DNA of 64,000 nt from Mucilaginibacter aquariorum (GTDB lineage Bacteria > Bacteroidota > Bacteroidia > Sphingobacteriales > Sphingobacteriaceae). Each line of letters opens with the position of its first letter. Positions within the stretch are counted from its first letter, which is position 1. Shown here one piece after another: positions 21,372-29,896 of the stretch. Below the pieces are notes generated by a model that searched no databases, was not told the origin of the DNA, and saw nothing but the letters and a program-made list of their open reading frames with translations. The stretch covers positions 1 through 64,000 of the forward strand of contig NZ_JANHOH010000002.1 of the NCBI RefSeq assembly GCF_024498135.1. The letters are read 5' to 3'. The translations under genes and the position numbers were made by a program.

Positions 21372-21400
21372 GCCGAAGGTTATTAAAGGAATAATTTTAA

Positions 21401-21697
21401 TTACTTCTTCTTCTCGTGAACAATAACAAAAATGTCTTCGTTATCTTTTTTCATGAGGTATTTCTCACGGGCGAATTTTTCGAGTTTGGCCTTGTCTGAG
21501 GTAAGTTCGTCCAGGTCCTTATTTACTTTGGCTGTTTCGGTTTGGTAAAAAACCTGTTCTTCCTTTAATTTATTCAGCTGCTGGTGGTATTCGTATTGCG
21601 AAAACAGATCGTTCTTATCAAAAAATATCATCCATATCACAAAAGCCAGCGTAACCAGGAAGAATTTATTCTTGATAAGGTCAATAAGGCGTTTCAT
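21401..21697 (-). CDS. Septum-formation initiator (DivIC/FtsB-like)
   Basis: A 98-residue bitopic protein: short basic N-terminus, one membrane helix (about residues 12-27), then a periplasmic coiled coil (QLNKLKEEQVFYQTETAKVN) and a conserved end LEKFAREKYLMKKDNEDIFVIV. This is the DivIC/FtsB pattern; such proteins bridge FtsL/FtsQ at the division site. The ATG at 21697 is preferred over 21751 because it gives the usual short cytoplasmic tail. Divisome genes are not adjacent in this window. Confidence in the family is high. Confidence 0.85.
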   Translation of the reverse strand: MKRLIDLIKNKFFLVTLAFVIWMIFFDKNDLFSQYEYHQQLNKLKEEQVFYQTETAKVNKDLDELTSDKAKLEKFAREKYLMKKDNEDIFVIVHEKKK

Positions 21698-21807
21698 CTG
21701 TGTGGGCTGTATTTTCACTTTAAAGCTATTTATTTTCTTTGATAAGTGCAAATATCATTATTAACATGTTAACATCAAATTTTCATCGGCCACAAAAGGC
21801 GTAAACC

Positions 21808-21845
21808 AAAAGAGGTCAGCTTGTTAAATTAAGCCGACCTCTTTG
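21808..21845 (-). terminator. Terminator downstream of the DEAD-box helicase gene
   Basis: AAAGAGGTC and GACCTCTTT arms with internal AGC/GCC mismatches. It lies 15 bases beyond the helicase stop on the minus strand and is followed leftward by T-rich sequence. Confidence 0.7.
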
Positions 21846-21859
21846 TTATGTTGCGTTGA

Positions 21860-23209
21860 TTATCTCCTGCCCGATGACCGGCTTGCACCGCTCATGCCGC
21901 TTGCACCACCACGACTGTTGCCTGCGCCGCCGCTACCGCGGTGACCTGCCGGCCTGCCGCCAGCACCAGGCCTTTTATTGCCGCCACCATGCCTGCCACC
22001 GGCAGAGCCCGCGCTTTTAGGCGTGCCGTTTTTGGCTTTGCTCATCATTTTGGCCGTCATGGCTTCATAGCTTAACGGGTAAGGATGGCCCAGTTCAACA
22101 GGGATCTCTTTAGCTATCAGCTTATGAATATCCTTTAGGTAATCTATTTCTTCCTCGCCATCGCAAAAAGAGAAAGCTATACCACTTGCACCTGCACGGC
22201 CGGTACGGCCAATACGGTGAACGTAAGTTTCCGGAACGTTTGGCAATTCGTAGTTGATGACGTGCGTAAGCTCGTCAATATCAATACCACGTGCAGCAAT
22301 ATCGGTAGCAATAAGTACACGCGTAGTACGGTTCTTAAAGTTGGTTAACGCACGCTGACGTGCGTTTTGCGATTTGTTACCGTGTATGGCTTCGGCGGTT
22401 ATGCCAACGCGGATAAGGTCTTTAACCACCTTATCTGCACCGTGTTTGGTACGGGTAAATACCAGCGCGGTTTTAATTTCTTTATCTTTTAATATATGGC
22501 TTAACAATAATCTTTTATCGCCCTTATCCACATAAAATAACGATTGCTGTATAGTATCGGCGGTTGACGATACCGGGGCAACCTCAACCTTAGCCGGTTT
22601 TTGCAGGATAGAATCTGCCAGGTGCTGTATCTCGTTAGGCATGGTAGCACTAAAGAAAAGCGTTTGCCTGTTGGCAGGTACTTTAGCAATTATCTTTTTA
22701 ACATCGTTTACAAAACCCATATCCAGCATACGGTCGGCTTCGTCCAGTATCAACATTTTTATCTGGTCGATGTGTACGTAACGCTGGTTCATCAGGTCTA
22801 ATAAACGACCTGGGGTAGCTATTAAAATATCAACACCACGGCGCAAAGCATCAACCTGTGGGTTTTGCGATACACCGCCAAAAATAACCAGGTTTTTAAG
22901 GCCTGTATGTTTGCCATAAGCCGTAAAGCTCTCGCTTATCTGGATGGCTAATTCGCGGGTTGGGGTTAATATAAGGGCCTTTATTTGTTTTTGCTCCTTG
23001 TGTTTTTGCTTATCTAAAAACAATAATTGCAAAATAGGGATAGCAAAAGCAGCCGTTTTACCTGTACCGGTTTGGGCGCAGCCAAGCAGGTCGCGGTGTT
23101 GTAATATATAAGGTATCGCTTGTTCTTGTATAGGGGTGGGGGTTGTATAACCCTCTGTTTTTAAAGCCTTTAAAATAGGCTCAATTAAATTTAATTTTTC
23201 GAATGACAT
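21860..23209 (-). CDS. rhlE: DEAD-box RNA helicase, RhlE type
   Basis: A 449-residue ATP-dependent RNA helicase. Motifs in order: Q motif (PTPIQEQAIPYIL), I (AQTGTGKTA), Ia (PTRELA), Ib (TPGRLLDLM), II (DEADRMLDMGF), III (SATM), V (ATDIAARGIDI), VI (HRIGRTGRAG). The last 60 residues are a glycine/arginine-rich tail, typical of Bacteroidota RhlE and used for RNA binding. A minus-strand TATCTTTG at 23305-23312 would give a leader of about 95 bases, long for this window, which could allow cold-regulated translation (inference). Confidence 0.92.
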   Translation of the reverse strand: MSFEKLNLIEPILKALKTEGYTTPTPIQEQAIPYILQHRDLLGCAQTGTGKTAAFAIPILQLLFLDKQKHKEQKQIKALILTPTRELAIQISESFTAYGKHTGLKNLVIFGGVSQNPQVDALRRGVDILIATPGRLLDLMNQRYVHIDQIKMLILDEADRMLDMGFVNDVKKIIAKVPANRQTLFFSATMPNEIQHLADSILQKPAKVEVAPVSSTADTIQQSLFYVDKGDKRLLLSHILKDKEIKTALVFTRTKHGADKVVKDLIRVGITAEAIHGNKSQNARQRALTNFKNRTTRVLIATDIAARGIDIDELTHVINYELPNVPETYVHRIGRTGRAGASGIAFSFCDGEEEIDYLKDIHKLIAKEIPVELGHPYPLSYEAMTAKMMSKAKNGTPKSAGSAGGRHGGGNKRPGAGGRPAGHRGSGGAGNSRGGASGMSGASRSSGRR

Positions 23210-23396
23210 GTATTATTTGTAATGTATATGTGCTAACGCGAAGCATTAAGCGGATCTGAAGAGTGTCTAATGATCAAAACCGTAAATCAACGGGTAATTA
23301 TGCGCAAAGATACGCTTTTTATACGCAAGTAGTATAAAGGGGCATAATGTGATGAAATAGTGACAGGGGGAGAAGGGGGTCTAGTGCATAGCGGGG

Positions 23397-23457
23397 AGAC
23401 GCGAAGTATCGCGTCTCTACATTGTCATATCCCGTAGAGACGCGATACTTCGCGTCT
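23397..23457. repeat. 24-bp inverted repeat (family B)
   Basis: The arm at 23397-23420 (AGACGCGAAGTATCGCGTCT then CTAC) has an exact reverse complement at 23434-23457, separated by 13 bases. Each arm itself contains a near palindrome. Confidence 0.85.
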
Positions 23458-23491
23458 TTGATAATATACAAGCAGCGACCTTTTCCGCCAG

Positions 23492-23603
23492 CCATTGCGA
23501 GCAAAGTAATCTCCAGACTATGCATAACCACCTTGCATGTTCGATTGTCAATCGGGAGATTGCTTCGTACCTCGCGAAGACGTATAGAAGGGAATGACAT
23601 GCT
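23492..23603. repeat. REP-like palindromic region (family C)
   Basis: CATTGCGAGCAAAGTAATCTCC at the left faces GGGAGATTGCTTCGTACCTCGC at the right, and a TGACAT end closes it. Imperfect inverted repeat with the same GTACCTCG core as family A. Confidence 0.6.
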
Positions 23604-23616
23604 TGATGCAGAATTT

Positions 23617-24156
23617 CTAAGACTCAGAATGGCTTTCTTCAATCACCTCCGGTTTCGCTTCTTTCTCCTTATTCCTATTCAACCAACTATCCAGCAATAC
23701 TAATCCCAGGCCCATCATAATAGAAACATCGGCAGCATTAAACACACCTGTTTGCAGCGCGCCAAATTTGATGTGCATGAAATCGGTAACCGAACCATAC
23801 ACTACCCTGTCATAAAGGTTGCTTATGCCACCACCAATGCAAAAAATAATTCCCGTTACCATAAGGGTACCCAAATTCTTTTTAATGATGATATAAGCCA
23901 ATGCGCCTAATAAAGCCAGTATGGGCAGCAACGTCAATAATATAAAGCGGAAGGGTTGAACAAGTTTATCACCTAAGCTTAAAAACGCACCCATGTTTTC
24001 AGCCCTTAACAAGGTGATATGGTCATTAAAAAAGCTATAGTGGTCGTAATAATTTATATGCGCGCGCATCATTGATTTGGTAGCCTGATCGCAGCCTATG
24101 TTTAAAGCAAGTATAAATATTATGATTATTATGCGTAATGTGCCGTTCAATTTCAT
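23617..24156 (-). CDS. lspA: Lipoprotein signal peptidase (LspA)
   Basis: A 179-residue inner-membrane aspartic protease that cleaves prolipoprotein signal peptides after diacylglycerol addition. Four helices. Motifs: GCDQATKS in helix 1, ENMGAFLSLG, then the two catalytic Asp regions GISNLYDRVVYGSVTDF and FNAADVSIM. The ATG at 24156 (MKLNGTLRII) places helix 1 correctly; the longer frame from 24210 adds 18 unlikely residues. Essential housekeeping function; the many lipoproteins in this window are its substrates. Confidence 0.95.
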   Translation of the reverse strand: MKLNGTLRIIIIIFILALNIGCDQATKSMMRAHINYYDHYSFFNDHITLLRAENMGAFLSLGDKLVQPFRFILLTLLPILALLGALAYIIIKKNLGTLMVTGIIFCIGGGISNLYDRVVYGSVTDFMHIKFGALQTGVFNAADVSIMMGLGLVLLDSWLNRNKEKEAKPEVIEESHSES

Positions 24157-24339
24157 TGGGGCTAATGTATAAAAGAGATTGTTAAAATTGCGATGGAATC
24201 GCAAATCCATTTAAGCACTCGTCGCAGACGGGCGTAAGTAAATTTGGCAAATAAAGCTTCATCTTGTCTTAAGGGGATAATGATACAAGAATTATTTGGC
24301 GTTTTAAACGCTAACTTCGCATGATATATACATACACTA

Positions 24340-25029
24340 ATGAAGAGACTTTTAATATTATTTATATCGGTGATATTTTTTTATGCTAACCTATATGCCC
24401 AAAAAAAAGAAATTAAAATAGATACAGCTAATTACTATGATTATGAGGTTTCTCCTGTAAAAGACGGGTTTATATATGCAAAGGATCCTGCTAATGTGTT
24501 TAAACTACAAGGGAAAATTATATCAACTAACTGGTTAAGAAGTGAAGAGGTTATTATAGTAATTGCTGAGGAACTTAAAAATGCCGGCTATCAAACGGTT
24601 CTAACCAATGCTCTTTATCAAACTAATGATAGTAAATATATGGTGGTAACCGCATTGGTTGAAAAGCCGAGATTTGGTATTTTATACATTGATGGACATT
24701 ACGGAATAATTAATGTTAAGCAACGAAACGGCAAAGAGAACCTTCATAGCCGTAAATTAAATGATGGCTCAACCATCTATTGGCAATCCGGCTATAGTGC
24801 CAACGACTCATTTACTATGGAATACTCCAAGATGCCGCCTAACTTTTTATTGCTTTTTGAGAATTGTTACTGGTATCAGTATACCGATAACGATGAGGAC
24901 AATAAATATTTAGTTAATAGGAATAAGATAGTTGAGATTTTAAGAAAAGATATAAGGAGCCTACTTAAAACTGCACCTAAACCGATAAAAGAATCTTCTA
25001 AAACATTCTTTTTTAAGCACGAAAAATAG
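24340..25029 (+). CDS. Secreted protein of unknown function
   Basis: A 229-residue protein with signal peptide (residues 1-20, ending NLYAQ). The mature part is rich in Tyr, Asp, Lys and Asn. It contains MVVTALVEKPRFGILYIDGHYGI and FLLLFENCYWYQYTDNDED, neither known to me. A TAACTTCG element (24312-24319) lies 20 bases before the ATG. The gene ends at the 25041 terminator and converges on carA. Function unknown. Confidence 0.6.
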   Translation: MKRLLILFISVIFFYANLYAQKKEIKIDTANYYDYEVSPVKDGFIYAKDPANVFKLQGKIISTNWLRSEEVIIVIAEELKNAGYQTVLTNALYQTNDSKYMVVTALVEKPRFGILYIDGHYGIINVKQRNGKENLHSRKLNDGSTIYWQSGYSANDSFTMEYSKMPPNFLLLFENCYWYQYTDNDEDNKYLVNRNKIVEILRKDIRSLLKTAPKPIKESSKTFFFKHEK

Positions 25030-25040
25030 CTAATCAAAAA

Positions 25041-25073
25041 AAAAGCCTTTCAAGCTAAACTTGAAAGGCTTTT
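25041..25073. terminator. Bidirectional terminator
   Basis: AAAAGCCTTTCAAG, a five-base loop, CTTGAAAGGCTTTT: a perfect 14-bp stem with an A-run on one side and a T-run on the other, between converging genes 24340-25029 and carA. Confidence 0.92.
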
Positions 25074-25117
25074 TATCATTTGCACATCTGCATATCCACG
25101 CATCTGCACATCTAATA

Positions 25118-26221
25118 TTATTTCTTCATCAATCCGATAAAATCATCGAACAAATAGCGGCTATCATGCGGGCCGGGAGATGACTCGGGGTGGTATTGTA
25201 CCGAAAATGCTTTTTTACCTTTCATGCGTATACCTTCTATCGATTGGTCGTTAAGGTTTACGTGGGTAATTTCTACCTTGTCAGATGCCCTTACAGCATC
25301 CTGCACTACACCAAAACCATGGTTTTGCGATGTTACTTCGCAATGGTTAATAATAACATTTTTAACCGGGTGGTTTAAGCCGCGGTGACCGTTAAACATT
25401 TTTTCGGTAGGAATATCATTAGCCAAAGCCAGTAGCTGGTGGCCAAGGCAAATACCAAACATAGGTTTATCAGCCTTTAAAATACTTTTAACTGTATCAA
25501 CGGCGTAAGGCATTGCAGATGGATCGCCGGGGCCGTTAGAGATGAAATATCCTGAAGGAGAAAAATCCTTCTCCATTTCTTCGAAAGTGGTTTTTGCCGG
25601 GTAAACTTTGGCATAAACATCCCTATCGTCAAAGTTGCGCAGTATGTTTTTCTTAACACCAAGGTCAAGCACGGCTACACGGTAGGTGGCATCCTCGTTA
25701 CCAAATGTATAAGTTTCTTTTGTTGATACCCGCGATGAAAGCTCCAGTCCGTCCATTGAAGGCACTAAGTCCAGCTGGGCTTTTAGTTCGGCAATATCAG
25801 TTATTTCTGAAGAGATAATGGCGTTCATAGCGCCTTTGTCGCGTATGTGGCGAACCAACTGGCGGGTGTCAATGTCAGATATCCCTACTATGTTTTGTCC
25901 CTGAAAATAATCCTGTATCGATTCGTTTGCTTGCTTGCGGCTGTAGGCTATGTTGTAATTTTTACAAACTAAACCGGCAATCTGGATCTGTCCCGATTCA
26001 ACTTCATCAGTATTGATACCGTAGTTACCAATATGCGCATTGGTGGCTACCATAATCTGACCATAGTAAGATGGGTCGGTAAATATTTCCTGGTAGCCGG
26101 TCATGCCGGTATTAAAGCAAATTTCGCCTGTGGTAGTACCAATTTTTCCGGCAGCTTTACCGTAAAATACGGTTCCGTCGGCTAATAATAAAACAGCAGG
26201 TAATTTGGTGAAATGATTCAT
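25118..26221 (-). CDS. carA: Carbamoyl-phosphate synthase small (glutaminase) subunit
   Basis: A 367-residue subunit that takes ammonia from glutamine and channels it to CarB for carbamoyl phosphate (pyrimidines, arginine). N-terminal domain about residues 1-150; the class I glutamine amidotransferase domain follows, with catalytic Cys in GICLGHQLLA and His/Glu in QYHPESSPG. Full length. carB is not in the window. A minus-strand promoter element TACCTTTG (26324-26331) lies about 100 bases upstream; the leader holds a small CACGAAGCTCCGTG palindrome of unclear role. Confidence 0.97.
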   Translation of the reverse strand: MNHFTKLPAVLLLADGTVFYGKAAGKIGTTTGEICFNTGMTGYQEIFTDPSYYGQIMVATNAHIGNYGINTDEVESGQIQIAGLVCKNYNIAYSRKQANESIQDYFQGQNIVGISDIDTRQLVRHIRDKGAMNAIISSEITDIAELKAQLDLVPSMDGLELSSRVSTKETYTFGNEDATYRVAVLDLGVKKNILRNFDDRDVYAKVYPAKTTFEEMEKDFSPSGYFISNGPGDPSAMPYAVDTVKSILKADKPMFGICLGHQLLALANDIPTEKMFNGHRGLNHPVKNVIINHCEVTSQNHGFGVVQDAVRASDKVEITHVNLNDQSIEGIRMKGKKAFSVQYHPESSPGPHDSRYLFDDFIGLMKK

Positions 26222-26323
26222 TTAGCAAAAAAATTGAAAGGGTTATAAATTCGGATATTCTGGCACGAAGCTCCGTGAAAACAAACCGGATGGCTGAAGT
26301 AAAATACCTCTTTATTCACGGCG

Positions 26324-26331
26324 CAAAGGTA
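26324..26331 (-). promoter_or_regulatory. -7 element of carA
   Basis: Minus-strand TACCTTTG, exact TAnnTTTG, leaving a leader of about 100 bases before the carA ATG at 26221. Confidence 0.5.
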
Positions 26332-26339
26332 TAAAAAAA

Positions 26340-26455
26340 ATTACGATTTTAGATTTACGATTTTAGATTATTAGAATATTGCCGGGAATTGACGAATTAA
26401 CTTATATATCTAATTGATAGGTTGAGCGGTAAATCTAAAATCGTAAATCTAAAAA
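26340..26455. repeat. Inverted repeat of a TTTTAGATTTACG motif
   Basis: TTACGATTTTAGATTTACGA near 26341-26360 faces AAATCTAAAATCGTAAATCT near 26431-26450. A related copy (AATCGTAAATCTAAAATCG) lies at 27364-27382. A low-complexity intergenic repeat, between carA and panB and again after panB. Confidence 0.6.
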
Positions 26456-26471
26456 TCCGAAATACAAAAAC

Positions 26472-26479
26472 TACCTTTG
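26472..26479 (+). promoter_or_regulatory. -7 element of panB
   Basis: TACCTTTG, exact match, 23 bases before the panB ATG. No clear -33 box. Confidence 0.5.
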
Positions 26480-26502
26480 CCATACAAAACTAAAAATATA
26501 CC

Positions 26503-27318
26503 ATGTCGGTAAACAAGGAAGTTAAACGCATTACCACGCATATTTTGCAGGAAATGAAGAACCGTGGCGAAAAGATAGCCATGCTTACAGCCTACGATTT
26601 TTCGATGGCCACCATTGTAGATAATGCCGGTACGGATATTATCCTGGTCGGCGATTCGGCCTCAAACGTAATGGCGGGGCACGAAACCACGCTACCAATA
26701 ACTTTAGATCAGATGATCTATCACGCATCATCAGTAGTACGTGCAGCCAAACGTGCGCTGGTAATTGTCGACCTGCCCTTTGGTTCGTACCAGGGTAATT
26801 CAAAAGAGGCATTAGCTTCGGCCATCCGCATTATGAAGGAAGCCGGCGCGCATGGTGTTAAATTAGAAGGTGGTGTAGAAATTGCAGAATCGGTAAGCAG
26901 GATCTTAACCGCAGGCATACCCGTAATGGGCCACCTGGGTTTAACCCCGCAATCCATATATAAATTTGGCACCTATACCGTTAGGGCCAAAGAAGAAGCC
27001 GAAGCCGAAAAATTAAAAGAAGATGCTTTAAAATTGCAGGAGTTGGGTTGTTTTGGTATAGTGTTAGAGAAAATACCGGCCAAACTGGCTACCGAAGTAA
27101 GTAAATCGATCCATATCCCAACTATAGGTATTGGTGCAGGACAGCATTGCGACGGGCAGGTTTTGGTGATACACGATATGCTGGGTATAAATAAAGGCTT
27201 TAAACCCCGTTTTTTACGCCAGTATGCCAACCTGTTTGATGTAATGAACGATGCTATTACCAACTACGTTGGCGATGTTAAAGCAAAAACCTTCCCTAAC
27301 GAGAAGGAAGAGTATTAG
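26503..27318 (+). CDS. panB: 3-methyl-2-oxobutanoate hydroxymethyltransferase (PanB)
   Basis: First committed step of pantothenate and coenzyme A synthesis: adds a hydroxymethyl group from methylene-tetrahydrofolate to ketoisovalerate. A 271-residue TIM-barrel protein. Motifs: [29 protein letters not shown] (Mg2+ and substrate), [21 protein letters not shown], and [20 protein letters not shown]. All expected regions are present. Start ATG 26503, good promoter upstream. Followed by a hairpin (27331-27349) and the pseudouridine synthase gene. Confidence 0.97.
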   Translation: MSVNKEVKRITTHILQEMKNRGEKIAMLTAYDFSMATIVDNAGTDIILVGDSASNVMAGHETTLPITLDQMIYHASSVVRAAKRALVIVDLPFGSYQGNSKEALASAIRIMKEAGAHGVKLEGGVEIAESVSRILTAGIPVMGHLGLTPQSIYKFGTYTVRAKEEAEAEKLKEDALKLQELGCFGIVLEKIPAKLATEVSKSIHIPTIGIGAGQHCDGQVLVIHDMLGINKGFKPRFLRQYANLFDVMNDAITNYVGDVKAKTFPNEKEEY

Positions 27319-27330
27319 GCCTCACCCCAG

Positions 27331-27349
27331 CCCTCTCCTTTGGAGAGGG
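27331..27349 (+). terminator. Hairpin after panB
   Basis: CCCTCTCC, three T, GGAGAGGG, just downstream of the panB stop, embedded in a G-rich repeat of a kind common in Bacteroidota intergenic DNA. No good T-run, so termination is uncertain. Confidence 0.45.
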
Positions 27350-27397
27350 GGCTTTGATTTGCAAATCGTAAATCTAAAATCGTAATTCTAAAATTGA

Positions 27398-28120
27398 ATG
27401 GCGCGACCAGAGTTTAATTATATAAGTAAAGATATTACCGACGCTGATATACTGTACGAGGACAATCACCTTATAGCGGTGAATAAGCGTGCGGGGGATA
27501 TTGTGCAGGTTGATGATACCGGGGATGAATCCCTGGATGAGAAGGTTAAAAGATATATAGCCAAAAAATATAACAAGCCAAATGGCGCGTTCCTGGGGGT
27601 TGTTCACCGTTTGGATAGGCCGGTGAGCGGTGTTATCCTGTTTGCTAAAACCAGTAAGGCTTTAGAGCGGATCAACAAAATGTTTAAAGGCCGCGAAATG
27701 CATAAAACTTATTATGCTATTGTACGCCAGCGCCCGCAGCCCGAAGCCGGTAACCTGGTGCATTACCTGATAAAAAATCCACAGAAAAACGTTACCAAAG
27801 CTCACGATAAAGAAGTGCAGGGCAGCCAACGGTCTGAGCTGAATTACAAACTGGTAGGCGAGCGTGATGGTTATTATGTAATAGAGGTAGACCCCATAAC
27901 AGGCCGACCGCATCAGATAAGGGTGCAGCTATCTACCTTAGGCTGCCCCATAGTAGGTGATAATAAATACGGCTATCCGCGCGGTAGCCTGCGCAAAAGT
28001 ATTTGCCTGCATGCCCGCCGACTGCAATTTATCCACCCCGTAAAAAACGAACCTATATTGATTGTAGCGCCACTACCCAAAGATGGTTTCTGGGAAAAGT
28101 TTGAAGGGCTGATAGAATAG
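27398..28120 (+). CDS. RluA-family pseudouridine synthase
   Basis: A 240-residue enzyme that isomerises uridine in rRNA or tRNA. The active-site segment VVHRLDRPVSGVILFAKT holds the catalytic Asp; KTYYAIV, GRPHQIRVQLSTLGCPIVGD and the C-terminal LHARRLQFIHP are also standard. There is no N-terminal S4 domain, so it belongs to the short RluA/RluC-like branch; the exact site modified cannot be predicted. Cytoplasmic. Confidence 0.92.
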   Translation: MARPEFNYISKDITDADILYEDNHLIAVNKRAGDIVQVDDTGDESLDEKVKRYIAKKYNKPNGAFLGVVHRLDRPVSGVILFAKTSKALERINKMFKGREMHKTYYAIVRQRPQPEAGNLVHYLIKNPQKNVTKAHDKEVQGSQRSELNYKLVGERDGYYVIEVDPITGRPHQIRVQLSTLGCPIVGDNKYGYPRGSLRKSICLHARRLQFIHPVKNEPILIVAPLPKDGFWEKFEGLIE

Positions 28121-28249
28121 TATTTATAATGGCGTTGCCTGCGGCCCGGGCTTTCCGCTCATACGCGCACAGGCATTAAGCGCACCTGTCACACTGAGCC
28201 TGTCGAAGTGCCGGTATCCACTCCTATCCCTAACGCAGAATGCCCCTTT

Positions 28250-28342
28250 TGTCATGCTGAACATCGTGAAGCATCTAATCGCCGATATGCAATTTCGATA
28301 GGCAAAGTTCGCTAACAGATCCTTCGCTATCGCTCAGGATGA
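28250..28342. repeat. REP-like palindrome (family D)
   Basis: TGTCATGCTGAACATCGTGA with AGCATCT at the left faces AGATCCTTCGCTATCGCTCA and GGATGACA at the right. Imperfect inverted repeat. Confidence 0.6.
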
Positions 28343-28346
28343 CAAG

Positions 28347-28640
28347 TTAAAAAGAGACGACGGGTGATTTACAGGATTCTTTCTTTTCTCCCTGTCGGCA
28401 AAACAGCTTCGGGCGAAAGCGGGGCAGAACAGTGGTGACCTTGTGCGGCTGTAGGGGCATAGGAAATTTTGCTGAAGCGGGAGGCAAGAGCGAACGACAG
28501 TAGGGCAAAAGATTCCAGCCCGTGGTTCTGCCCGGTTTGCAGGGCAAAGGCCCTGTGCGGCAAAGAAGCCTTTTTGCCGACTTGATTTTTTGCTACTTTT
28601 TGATCAAGCAAAAAGTAGTAGCCCTCCGCGGCAATTGAGC
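28347..28640. repeat. Probable dispersed intergenic element
   Basis: About 290 bases of G+C-rich sequence ending in the hairpin at 28593-28618. It resembles a repeat I remember from Sphingobacteriaceae intergenic regions; no second copy is in this window, so this rests on memory. Confidence 0.35.
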
Positions 28641-28732
28641 AGGCCAATTAATAGTAGCACACTAAGCATGATAGATGCCGAAATAAATTTGGCATTATTT
28701 GGTTGTGAGGCTTATCCCGTCTAGACTTACTG

Positions 28733-28773
28733 CTCGAACAAGATTTCTCCCCGTACCTCGTTCGAAATGACAT
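28733..28773. repeat. Half copy of REP family A
   Basis: Contains AACAAGATTTCTCC, GTACCTCG and TTCGAAATGACAT, the right half of the family A element; the left half is absent. Confidence 0.7.
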
Positions 28774-28787
28774 GATTGTGAGTGAGG

Positions 28788-29774
28788 TTACAACGCCTTC
28801 ACTTTCTCCCAGGCCCTTTCATCAACCCAAACCCCTTCTTTTAAACTTTGCTCCCTTGTGCGCAACATGTTCTCACCGGGGAAGAGAATCTCGTTATGGC
28901 TTTCGCCGTTCCCGGTTTTGGTGTAATTAATTATCTCATCAATCAACAGGGCATTTTTATCATTATCAGTTTTTATACAAATAAAAACCTGCGATACACC
29001 GGTTTCTTTTCTTCCTGATTGGGTGATTACCGAAGTCGAGTCGCCGCCACTTAATAGGGTAGTTAAAAGATCCAGCACCAATGATAACCCCGAACCCTTC
29101 CAGAAACCGATTGGTAATGCGCGTTTGGTTGCCAGTATTGCGGCAGCATCGGTGCTTAAATTGCCCTCATTGTCATACCCACCCGGTACAGGCAGTTCCT
29201 TATGCTGCGCTTCATACTGCCAAAGCTTACCAAACGAATATTGGGAGATGGCCATATCTAATACTACATGCCCACCCTGGCGGGGCACAGCAATAATAAG
29301 TGGGTTGTTCCCTAAACGCGGTTCGGTACCGCCCCATGGGGGCAGGTTGGCAATGGTATTGGTAAAGCAGATGCCTATATAACCCGCTTCGGCAGCCTGC
29401 AAGCCGTAGGTGCCGCCGCGCATCCAGTGGTTGGTGTTTTTTATGGCAACACAGCCAATGCCGTTATCCTTCGCAAGATTAATGGCCCTATCCATACAAA
29501 ATTGCGCGTTCAGCATGCCGGGGGCAAGGTTGCCGTCCCATTGTTCTATAGCCCCAAAAGAGCTTACTTTGGCAGGCGTAGCATCGGGCAGTACCAATCC
29601 CTCCTTTATATATTCTATAAATGTAGGGAAGCGGTTAAGTCCATGGCTGTACACGCCATCGCGACTGTTATCGGCAAAAATGGTTGCGCAGGCATCGGCA
29701 ATATTATCTTTTATATCAAGACGGGTAAGCACCCGGTTAAATTCGGCTTTAAGCTGCTGGTAAGGTATACGCAT
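28788..29774 (-). CDS. Malate/L-lactate dehydrogenase-family oxidoreductase (YiaK-like)
   Basis: A 328-residue enzyme of the LDH2/MDH2 family, closest in motif to YiaK (2,3-diketo-L-gulonate reductase). Motifs: ADNSRDGVYSHGLNRFP near the N-terminus (catalytic His), IGCVAIKNTNHWMRGGTYG, PWGGTEPRLGNNPLIIAVP, and GFWKGSGLSLVLDLLTTLLSGG. It reduces a 2-keto acid with NAD(P)H. The substrate is inferred from similarity only. A TATATTTG -7 box (29779-29786, minus) ends four bases before the ATG, suggesting a near-leaderless mRNA. Confidence 0.85.
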   Translation of the reverse strand: MRIPYQQLKAEFNRVLTRLDIKDNIADACATIFADNSRDGVYSHGLNRFPTFIEYIKEGLVLPDATPAKVSSFGAIEQWDGNLAPGMLNAQFCMDRAINLAKDNGIGCVAIKNTNHWMRGGTYGLQAAEAGYIGICFTNTIANLPPWGGTEPRLGNNPLIIAVPRQGGHVVLDMAISQYSFGKLWQYEAQHKELPVPGGYDNEGNLSTDAAAILATKRALPIGFWKGSGLSLVLDLLTTLLSGGDSTSVITQSGRKETGVSQVFICIKTDNDKNALLIDEIINYTKTGNGESHNEILFPGENMLRTREQSLKEGVWVDERAWEKVKAL

Positions 29775-29778
29775 AGCA

Positions 29779-29786
29779 CAAATATA
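29779..29786 (-). promoter_or_regulatory. -7 element of the YiaK-like gene
   Basis: Minus-strand TATATTTG, exact match, with TTTA 19 bases upstream. Ends four bases from the ATG at 29774. Confidence 0.5.
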
Positions 29787-29860
29787 GCGGCTTAAGTAAT
29801 GCTTATAAATATCCTGCCCCGAAAATATTTAACGATATAAACAGTTATAATAAAGCAGTT

Positions 29861-29889
29861 TTTGAAATTGCTTAACTAAACTATCTTTG
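29861..29889 (+). promoter_or_regulatory. Promoter of the lipoprotein gene at 29897
   Basis: TTTG at 29861-29864 (spacer 17), or TTTT at 29859 (spacer 19), and TATCTTTG at 29882-29889. Seven bases separate it from the ATG. Confidence 0.55.
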
Positions 29890-29896
29890 TAGCTTA

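Larger units (their letters stand above)
23210..23616. other. Intergenic region with two repeat elements
   Basis: No gene. It holds the helicase promoter (TATCTTTG on the minus strand at 23305-23312), an inverted repeat at 23397-23457 and a REP-like region at 23492-23603. Short ORFs here are repeat-derived. Confidence 0.6.
28121..28787. other. Repeat-filled intergenic region
   Basis: No gene. It holds several dispersed-repeat types: GTCACACTGAGCCTGTCGAA (28187 on), a palindrome closing with GGATGACA (28250-28342), a longer element (28347-28640) ending in a perfect 10-bp hairpin CTACTTTTTG/CAAAAAGTAG (28593-28618), and a half REP (28733-28773). ORFs on the minus strand here are repeat-derived. 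Confidence 0.6.

Noticed and set aside
28347..28647. ORFs of 66 and 92 codons in the repeat block
   Set aside because: They lie wholly in repeat DNA, have low-complexity sequence, no homologous motif and no promoter.
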